A stretch of DNA of 11,663 bases from ATZT02 sp038145175 (GTDB taxonomy: Bacteria; Actinomycetota; Actinomycetes; S36-B12; UBA5976). The notes below the pieces were generated by a model. It was not told the origin of the DNA. It did not search any database and was given only the letters and a program-made list of their open reading frames with translations. The stretch is from assembly GCA_038145175.1 (NCBI GenBank), contig JAYQPE010000012.1:1-11663 (forward strand), in the 5' to 3' direction. Both the position numbers and the translations under genes were made by a program. Each line of letters begins with the position of its first letter. Position 1 is the stretch's first letter. This document shows, one piece after another, positions 6,128 to 11,663 of the stretch.

Positions 6128-7261
6128 TTATTCTGTCCAAGTTGGATCTAAACCTGCTGTTAAATCTTCATCAGGATCTAGAACGAATGAATGTCGTGGC
6201 TCCCATGCAATAGTTACTGCTTGTCCCGGTCTTCCTAAATCAGTTGGGTCAACATTTTGCTCAAACGCAGAAATTTCTAATCCCCAATTAGTTTCAACTT
6301 CATATTGAGTTGAAACTCCTACGAATGCGGTGTTTTTAATTGAACCGTTAATTTGATTTTTTGGTAATCCAGTTTTACCTTGATCAACAATTTTAACTTT
6401 TTCTGGTCTTACCCCAACTACAATTCGACCACTTCTGATTTCAGTTGATGAAGTTGGTACATAGATGATTGAATCTGCGAGCTTAACTGCTATTTCATCT
6501 TTTTCTACCCCTGCAACTGTTCCTTCGAAAAGATTTGATTGACCCAAGAAGTTGGCCACAAATACAGTTCTTGGATGTTCATAGATTTGTACAGGTGAAC
6601 CCATTTGTTCAATTCGGCCTTCATTCATAACCGCTACCGTATCTGCCATTGTCATAGCTTCTTCTTGATCATGGGTTACGTGAACAAATGTGATACCAAC
6701 TTCTGTTTGAATTCGCTTTAGTTCAAGTTGCATTTGTCTTCTAAGTTTTAAATCTAGTGCGCCTAATGGTTCATCCAGTAATAAAACATCTGGTTCATTA
6801 ATTAATGCTCTTGCTACCGCTACTCTTTGTTGTTGACCACCAGATAGTTGTTGTGGTTTTCTTTGAGCCAAACTTGTTAATTCGACAAGTTCTAACATTC
6901 TCTTTACTTGATCATCTATATTTGAAGCTTTTTGTCTTCTTAAACCAAACGCTACATTTTCATAAATTGTTAAATGAGGAAACAATGCATAACTTTGAAA
7001 AACGGTATTTACCCACCGTCTATACGGGGGTAAATCAGTAATGTCATCATTTCCAAGTTTAATTTGACCAGACGTTGGTTGTTCTAAACCTGCAACCATT
7101 CTTAATGTTGTGGTTTTGCCACAACCCGACGGGCCTAATAATGCAAAGAAAGAACCCGCCGGAATTGTAAGCGTTAAATTATCGACTGCTTTAAAATCAC
7201 CAAAATTCTTGGTGAGATTAACTAAATGTAAATCTTCTACTTTAGGTCGACTATTTACCAC
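6128..7261 (-). CDS. potA: Polyamine ABC transporter ATPase PotA
   Basis: A 377-residue cytoplasmic ATPase that drives import. Walker A is GPSGCGKT at 43-50, the Q-loop Gln89 lies in VFQSYALFPH, the signature LSGGQ is at 139-143, Walker B LLLLDE at 159-164 supplies the catalytic Glu164, and the switch His197 lies in VTHDQEEA. The C-terminal ~130 residues form the TOBE regulatory domain, with GVRPEKVKI a typical element. Every catalytic motif is intact and the length matches PotA/CysA-group importers. The start is GTG, only 5 nt after the potD stop, with a poor ribosome binding site, so it is probably translated by coupling from potD. The gene order potD-potA-potB-potC fits the polyamine/2-aminoethylphosphonate class; the neighbouring catabolic genes favour polyamines. 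Confidence 0.94.
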   Translation of the reverse strand: MVNSRPKVEDLHLVNLTKNFGDFKAVDNLTLTIPAGSFFALLGPSGCGKTTTLRMVAGLEQPTSGQIKLGNDDITDLPPYRRWVNTVFQSYALFPHLTIYENVAFGLRRQKASNIDDQVKRMLELVELTSLAQRKPQQLSGGQQQRVAVARALINEPDVLLLDEPLGALDLKLRRQMQLELKRIQTEVGITFVHVTHDQEEAMTMADTVAVMNEGRIEQMGSPVQIYEHPRTVFVANFLGQSNLFEGTVAGVEKDEIAVKLADSIIYVPTSSTEIRSGRIVVGVRPEKVKIVDQGKTGLPKNQINGSIKNTAFVGVSTQYEVETNWGLEISAFEQNVDPTDLGRPGQAVTIAWEPRHSFVLDPDEDLTAGLDPTWTE

Positions 7262-7266
7262 GCGAT

Positions 7267-8472
7267 TTAGTTACCGATCAGTTTTGCCCAAATTTCGTTA
7301 TATTTGGCAGATTGTTCGGAGGTAAATGGCATAGCTGAATATGCGCGTTTCAATAAATCTGCTGGTGGGAAAATTAATGGATTTTCAGCTAAAGCTGGAT
7401 CTGATTTCATTAATTCCTCAGCAGCACCATTTACTGGCGAGATGTATTGAACATAAGCAGCAACTCTTGCAGCCACAACCGGATCGAAGAAATAGTTCAT
7501 CAATTTCTCTGCACCAGCTTTGTTTTCTGCACCTGCAGGAATGATCATGTTGTCAACAAATATTGATCCACCAGATTCTGGCAAATCAAATCCATATTCA
7601 TCACCTAATTGACCAAGATCTCCAGACCAACCAATTACTGCAATTACATCGCCGTTTTCCAAAGCGGTTGCGTATTCATTTCCAACGAATGCTTGGATAT
7701 GACCATCATCAACTTTGGTTTGTAAATAATCAATTGCTTTTTGGAATTCTACGTCTCCAAAGTTTGTTGGATCATTTCCTTGCCAAGCCAAAACCAAAGG
7801 AATGGTGTCTCTTAATTCACTTAAGACCACTACTTGTCCTTTAAGTTTTGGATCAAAGAATTGATCCATAGAAGTTAATTTGTCTGTTCCTAAGGCATCT
7901 TTTAACTTTGCTTTATTCCAACCAAAACCTGCAAATCCTGATTGCCATGGAAGTGAGAATTTTCTACCTGGATCCCATGCTGGATTTTGATATGCAGCAT
8001 TTAAATTCGAAATATTTGGAATGTTTGCTTTATCGAGTTCTAAAGCAAATCCGTTTTGAATCCAAATATTTGCCATCCAATCTGTTGGAGTAACAATGTC
8101 TCTTCCAGTTGGTTCACCTTTATCTAGCAGTGGTTTTTGCTTAGCATAAAACTCGTTATTGTCGTTGTAATCTTCAATGTATTCAACTTCAATTCCAGTT
8201 TGTTCACTGAATGCTTTTATTTCTGTAAATTCTTTTGTGTTCTCATCAACAGGCATATAAAGAGGCCAATTTGACCAAACAACTTTGTTTGAAGAACCAC
8301 TTGAATCATTTGACTCTGTTGCTGAGTCAGATGTTGAAGTATTAGAACCTGCACCGCAAGCTGCAGCAAATGCAGCGGCACCTCCAATAGCACCAGCTTG
8401 TAAAACTCTTCTTCTATTTAGAAGATTCTTAACTTCCTTCGGCAAGTCATTACCTTTATCTTGTTTGCTCAC
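7267..8472 (-). CDS. potD: Polyamine-binding lipoprotein PotD, Tat-type signal
   Basis: A 401-residue extracytoplasmic solute-binding protein of the PotD/PotF family, tethered outside the membrane. The N-terminus has a twin-arginine element NRRRVLQ at 19-25, then the hydrophobic stretch AGAIGGAAAFAAA and a candidate lipid-anchor Cys39. The lipobox is weak, with Ala at the -3, -2 and -1 positions in place of the usual Leu at -3. Residues ~40-63 form a Ser/Thr/Asn-rich linker before the mature domain starts near VVWSNWPLYM, which corresponds to the family's first strand and ligand-site aromatic residues. The start is GTG, with AAGAAAGGAAAG upstream as a strong ribosome binding site. It lies 38 nt after the dehydrogenase stop, in the same operon. 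Whether it prefers putrescine or spermidine is not evident from the sequence. Confidence 0.92.
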   Translation of the reverse strand: MSKQDKGNDLPKEVKNLLNRRRVLQAGAIGGAAAFAAACGAGSNTSTSDSATESNDSSGSSNKVVWSNWPLYMPVDENTKEFTEIKAFSEQTGIEVEYIEDYNDNNEFYAKQKPLLDKGEPTGRDIVTPTDWMANIWIQNGFALELDKANIPNISNLNAAYQNPAWDPGRKFSLPWQSGFAGFGWNKAKLKDALGTDKLTSMDQFFDPKLKGQVVVLSELRDTIPLVLAWQGNDPTNFGDVEFQKAIDYLQTKVDDGHIQAFVGNEYATALENGDVIAVIGWSGDLGQLGDEYGFDLPESGGSIFVDNMIIPAGAENKAGAEKLMNYFFDPVVAARVAAYVQYISPVNGAAEELMKSDPALAENPLIFPPADLLKRAYSAMPFTSEQSAKYNEIWAKLIGN

Positions 8473-8510
8473 TGCACTTTCCTTTCTTGTTGGGATTTAT
8501 CTTGTCAGAA

Positions 8511-9962
8511 TTAGTTGTCAATTTTGAACATTACGTGCTTGATTCGTGTGTAATCTTCAAATCCATACATGGAAAGGTCTTTTCCATAACCAGAATGTTT
8601 GAATCCACCATGTGGCATTTCAGAGACCATTGGAATATGAGTGTTAACCCAAACAGCTCCAAAGTCTAAACCTTTCGCCATTCTCATAGATCTTGCTACA
8701 TCTTTTGTCCAAACACTTGAAGCAAGACCGTATGGAACTCCATTTGCCATTTTTAATGCTTCTGCTTCGTCGCTAAATTTTTGAACCGTAATTACTGGAC
8801 CAAAAATTTCATTTTGAATCATTTCATCATCTTGTTTCAAATCAGCAACAACTGTTGGTTCGACAAAATAACCTTTATCACCTTGGCGATGTCCGCCTGC
8901 TAAAACTTTTGCGTGACTTGGAGTTCTGCTTAAGAATCCAGTAACTCTTTCAAGTTGATTTACGTTATTAACTGGTGGAACAAATGAATCTGGATGTTCT
9001 GGACCCTTACCAAAACTTGTTTGAGTTTTCTTTGCTTGTTCTGCTAAAGCTTGCACAAAATCTGCATAAACTTTTTGATGTGCGATAACTCTTGTCGCCG
9101 CAGTACAATCTTGACCAGCATTGAAGTAACCAGCAATTGCAATCCATTCAGCTGCGGCTTGGATATCGGCATCATCAAAAACTACAACTGGTGCTTTTCC
9201 ACCTAGTTCTAGATGAACTCTTTTTAAATCAGCTGATGCGGCTTGCGCTACTTGCATACCTGCTCTTACTGAACCTGTAATTGCAACCATTTGTGGAATT
9301 TTATGTTCAACCAATGCTTTTCCGGTGTCACGATCTCCAGTTACAACGTTTAATACACCTGGTGGAAGAATTCCAGCTTCTGTAATTAATTCAGCCATGC
9401 GAACAGTTGAAACTGGAGTTGTGTCACTTGGTTTTAAAACTGTTGTGTTACCAGCAGCAATTGCTGGTGCAAATTTCCAAACTGCCATCATCATTGGATA
9501 ATTCCAAGGAGTAACTTGACCAATTACACCAATTGGTTCGCGACGAATCATTGAAGTATGACCCTTCATATATTCGCCTGCAGATTTTCCTTCTAGATTT
9601 CTAGCTGCAGTTGCAAAATATCGAATTTGATCAAGCATTGGACCAACTTCTTCAGCCATAGTTACCGCAATTGGTTTTCCGGTGTTTTCAGATTCAAGTT
9701 TTACTATTTCTTCAATATTTTTTTCTAGAACTTCTGCAATTTTCCAAAGCGCCATTGAGCGTTCGCTAGGCGTGGTATTTTTCCAACTTTCAAAAGCTTT
9801 TGCTGCAGCTTGATAAGCCATATCAATATCTTTTTCATTTGATAAAGCAGCCATTGCAAAAACTTCACCAGTGGTTGGATTTATTAAATCTGTGAATTGT
9901 CCTGAAACTGAATCTTGTAATTTTCCATTTATGTAATTTTTAACAATTCGTTTTTCGGCCAC
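8511..9962 (-). CDS. Gamma-aminobutyraldehyde dehydrogenase (NAD+)
   Basis: A 483-residue cytoplasmic aldehyde dehydrogenase that would convert 4-aminobutyraldehyde to 4-aminobutyrate (GABA), the second step of putrescine breakdown. Active-site elements are all present: Asn154 in TPWNYP, Lys177 in LKPSD, Glu252 in LELGGK and the nucleophile Cys286 in NAGQDCTAAT. LELGGKAPVVVFDDADI and YFNAGQDC are characteristic of the PatD/YdcW (prr) branch. The start is GTG, with AAGGAG 9 nt upstream. It is the first gene of the minus-strand operon that continues into potD, potA, potB, potC and the peroxiredoxin, and it is divergent from the aminotransferase. A related betaine-aldehyde or other aminoaldehyde dehydrogenase is possible, but the transport context favours aminobutyraldehyde. 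Confidence 0.9.
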   Translation of the reverse strand: MAEKRIVKNYINGKLQDSVSGQFTDLINPTTGEVFAMAALSNEKDIDMAYQAAAKAFESWKNTTPSERSMALWKIAEVLEKNIEEIVKLESENTGKPIAVTMAEEVGPMLDQIRYFATAARNLEGKSAGEYMKGHTSMIRREPIGVIGQVTPWNYPMMMAVWKFAPAIAAGNTTVLKPSDTTPVSTVRMAELITEAGILPPGVLNVVTGDRDTGKALVEHKIPQMVAITGSVRAGMQVAQAASADLKRVHLELGGKAPVVVFDDADIQAAAEWIAIAGYFNAGQDCTAATRVIAHQKVYADFVQALAEQAKKTQTSFGKGPEHPDSFVPPVNNVNQLERVTGFLSRTPSHAKVLAGGHRQGDKGYFVEPTVVADLKQDDEMIQNEIFGPVITVQKFSDEAEALKMANGVPYGLASSVWTKDVARSMRMAKGLDFGAVWVNTHIPMVSEMPHGGFKHSGYGKDLSMYGFEDYTRIKHVMFKIDN

Positions 9963-10183
9963 GCTGGGATACTCCTTATATATAGAGAAAAGGCTTTGGG
10001 ACTATTTAAACAATATCTGCTGAAACCCCCTCTTGAAAACCCAGGTTTTGGTAACAATTTGACAAAAAAGTCTCAAAAATTATCCCGACCTTGAGGAAAG
10101 CCCACCCATCGACTCGATATTCAAACCCCAGTAAATCTAGAGTTATAGGAAAGGAAGTAAAAAATTCACACTGGGGTGAGAAC
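9963..10183. promoter_or_regulatory. Divergent control region of the polyamine genes
   Basis: This 221-bp spacer must hold the start signals of both the dehydrogenase-pot operon (minus) and the aminotransferase (plus). A good TTGACA at 10059-10064 on the plus strand is a candidate -35 box, with only a poor -10 (TATCCC) 16 bp further on. Related elements lie at 10021-10049: TGAAACCC, TGAAAACCC and the dyad AAAACC-ca-GGTTTT, possible regulator half-sites. On the minus strand AAGGAG at 9977-9972 is the dehydrogenase ribosome binding site; I cannot point to a convincing minus-strand promoter. The part from 10091 onward is open in the aminotransferase frame but reads as leader, not as conserved protein. 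Confidence 0.55.
10036..10049. promoter_or_regulatory. Dyad AAAACC-ca-GGTTTT, possible operator
   Basis: A perfect 6+6 bp inverted repeat with a 2-bp centre, too tight for an RNA hairpin but typical in form for a dimeric regulator site. It lies 10 bp before the TTGACA of the aminotransferase promoter candidate. No regulator gene is in the window to link it to. Confidence 0.3.
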
Positions 10184-11578
10184 TTGTTAAGTTCAGATTT
10201 ACTAAATGGCTCCCCTCACGCCTTGCAAACAGCAGCCAAAAATCATCTTTGGATGTATTTCACAAGACACTCAAATTTTGAAAAACATGATGTGCCGATG
10301 ATCGTTCGTGGCGATGGATGCTACGTGTATGACGATAAGGGTAAAAAAATTATCGATGGTCTGGCTGGACTTTTCACTGTTCAAATTGGTCATGGCAGAA
10401 AAGAATTAGGTGAGGCCGCACGAGAACAATCTGACAAATTAGCTTTCTTCCCACTTTGGTCATATGCACATCCAATGGCGGCAGCTTTGGCTGAACGTTT
10501 AGCCAAATTGGCTCCAGGGGATTTAAATAAAGTTTTCTTCACTTCAGGTGGTGGCGAAGCAGTTGAAACAGCATGGAAACTAATCAAGAACTATTACAAG
10601 ATGATTGGTAAACCTACTAAACACAAAATTATAAGTAGATTTCTTGCTTACCATGGCACAAGTCAAGGTGCCTTAAGTATTACTGGAATTCCATTTGCCA
10701 AGATTCCTTTTGAACCTCTGGTTCCAGGTGGTCACAAAGTTCCAAATACAAATTTTTATCGTGCACCAGAACACTTACAACATGATGAGAAAGAATTTGG
10801 GAAGTGGTCTGCTGATCAAATTGAACAAACCATAATTCTTGAAGGTCCAGATTCAGTTGCAGCCGTATTTCTAGAACCAGTTCAAAATTCTGGAGGTTGC
10901 TTTCCACCTCCACCTGGATACTTAGAAAAAGTTAGAGAAATTTGCACTAAATATGACATTTTGTTTGTTGCAGATGAAACCATCACTGCTTTTGGAAGAA
11001 TTGGTGAAACTTTTGCGATAAATAGATTTGGAGTTCAACCAGACATTTTAATTTGTGCAAAAGGTTTGACATCTGGATATGCCCCAATGGGTGCCATGAT
11101 TGCAAGTGACAAATTATTTGAACCATTTTCAACTGGAACAAATATGTTTGCTCATGGTTCAACTTTTGGAGGTCACCCTGTTGCAGCCGCTGTGGCAATG
11201 AAAAATTTAGACATTATGGAAAACGAAAAAATAAATGAACATGTGCGAAACAATGAAGGTTTATTTCGAAAAACTTTAGAAAAACTTTATGACTTGCCAA
11301 TAGTTGGAAATATTCGTGGAGAAGGTTTCTTCTACGGAATTGAATTAGTGAAAAACCAAGAGACCAAAGAAAGTTTTAGCGCGGAAGAATCTGAAAAAAT
11401 ATTGAGAGGATTTATCTCGCAAGCTTTATTCGAAAATGGAATATATTGTCGTACTGATGACAGAGGAGATCCAGTAATACAATTAGCACCAGCACTAATT
11501 GCAAATAAAACTCAATTTGATGAAATTGAGCACATTGTGAGAAAAGTTTTGAACGAAGCAGTATTGAAATTAAACTGA
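10184..11578 (+). CDS. Class III omega-aminotransferase, probably putrescine/diamine aminotransferase
   Basis: A PLP enzyme of fold type I that would move the amino group of putrescine to pyruvate or 2-oxoglutarate, giving 4-aminobutyraldehyde for the divergent dehydrogenase. With the TTG start chosen it has 464 residues. The PLP lysine is Lys293 in CAKGLTSG, the cofactor-binding Asp264 is in VADETITAFGR, and SGGGEAVE (residues 121-128) forms the phosphate-binding turn. DGLAGLFTVQIGHGR and PLWSYAHP resemble an actinobacterial group often annotated only as 'aspartate aminotransferase family'. TTG at 10184 has GGTGA at 10175-10179, 4 nt of spacing, and begins just before the conserved SDLLNGSPHAL. 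The open frame reaches back to a TTG at 10091, but those 31 codons have no ribosome binding site and look like leader. Other omega-amino substrates (beta-alanine, GABA) cannot be excluded. Confidence 0.88.
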   Translation: MLSSDLLNGSPHALQTAAKNHLWMYFTRHSNFEKHDVPMIVRGDGCYVYDDKGKKIIDGLAGLFTVQIGHGRKELGEAAREQSDKLAFFPLWSYAHPMAAALAERLAKLAPGDLNKVFFTSGGGEAVETAWKLIKNYYKMIGKPTKHKIISRFLAYHGTSQGALSITGIPFAKIPFEPLVPGGHKVPNTNFYRAPEHLQHDEKEFGKWSADQIEQTIILEGPDSVAAVFLEPVQNSGGCFPPPPGYLEKVREICTKYDILFVADETITAFGRIGETFAINRFGVQPDILICAKGLTSGYAPMGAMIASDKLFEPFSTGTNMFAHGSTFGGHPVAAAVAMKNLDIMENEKINEHVRNNEGLFRKTLEKLYDLPIVGNIRGEGFFYGIELVKNQETKESFSAEESEKILRGFISQALFENGIYCRTDDRGDPVIQLAPALIANKTQFDEIEHIVRKVLNEAVLKLN

Positions 11579-11634
11579 ATGCAAGATTTACGCAACTACA
11601 CAAAGCAAAATAGATTTTTGATATATTTAGCTAG

Positions 11635-11653
11635 GTTTAAATAGACTTTAAAC
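11635..11653. repeat. Hairpin GTTTAAA-tagac-TTTAAAC
   Basis: A perfect 7-bp inverted repeat with a 5-nt loop, 56 nt beyond the aminotransferase stop. It could be a weak AT-rich terminator or part of the control region of a gene beyond the right edge. There is only one G-C pair per arm and no strong T-run follows, so termination is doubtful. I see nothing else in 11579-11663. Confidence 0.35.
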
Positions 11654-11663
11654 TGTTCCTTAA

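Noticed and set aside
7341..8669. Plus-strand frames of 60-93 codons opposite potD and the dehydrogenase
   Set aside because: The minus-strand genes are complete and well conserved; the antisense frames have biased Gln/Leu/His content and no family match.
10091..10183. A 31-codon N-terminal extension of the aminotransferase from TTG at 10091
   Set aside because: There is no ribosome binding site, the TTG lies right at the expected transcription start of the TTGACA promoter candidate, and the codons show no family-like sequence; TTG at 10184 is better supported.
1..11663. CRISPR arrays, insertion sequences, integrase sites or prophage genes
   Set aside because: I saw no regularly spaced repeats, no transposase or integrase motifs and no tRNA 3'-end duplication near tRNA-Val.

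Overview
The window looks like a piece of chromosome from a small-genome, AT-rich actinobacterium (roughly 35% G+C by eye), such as the low-GC planktonic lineages Nanopelagicales (acI) or Actinomarinales. The lineage call is inference. It rests on an AhpE-type peroxiredoxin, a Tat/lipoprotein PotD with a Gly/Ala-rich signal, many GTG/TTG starts in spite of low G+C, and a housekeeping group (rnpB, RNase HI, C4 zinc-ribbon coiled-coil protein, Nif3-like protein) that I recall as an actinobacterial arrangement. No mobile element, CRISPR array, phage gene or insertion sequence is visible.

Layout. 1-132: a short stretch with no assignable gene; its first ~40 bases are unusually GC-rich. 133-509 (minus): RNase P RNA. 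510-548: a compact divergent promoter spacer. 549-1922 (plus): an FAD-dependent amine-oxidase-like protein, convergent with and overlapping by 4 nt the next block. 1919-3854 (minus): nif3-like, zinc-ribbon and rnhA genes, each overlapping the next by 4 nt. 3856-3929 (minus): tRNA-Val(UAC), whose 3' end lies one base from the nif3-like GTG start. 3978-9962 (minus): a tight operon with gene order aminobutyraldehyde dehydrogenase, potD, potA, potB, potC, ahpE-like peroxiredoxin. 9963-10183: divergent control region. 10184-11578 (plus): class III omega-aminotransferase. 11579-11663: short AT-rich tail with a hairpin.

Function. The right two thirds form a polyamine uptake and breakdown module. PotD captures putrescine or spermidine, PotB/PotC form the membrane channel and PotA supplies ATP. 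The divergent aminotransferase would convert the diamine to 4-aminobutyraldehyde, which the NAD-dependent dehydrogenase oxidises to 4-aminobutyrate (GABA). The FAD enzyme at 549-1922 is of the type that oxidises amines or amino acids and yields H2O2, and a peroxiredoxin is the last gene of the transport operon; a link between the two is a hypothesis. No transcription regulator and no GABA-processing gene lies inside the window.

The points most worth a second look are: the tRNA/nif3 junction, where tRNA 3' processing could create a nearly leaderless mRNA; the second cysteine five residues after the peroxidatic cysteine of the AhpE-like protein; the coupling of that peroxiredoxin to polyamine uptake; related half-sites in the divergent control region; and two TTG starts with identically placed GGTGA ribosome binding sites. 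The genes themselves belong to known families; I see no wholly new system.
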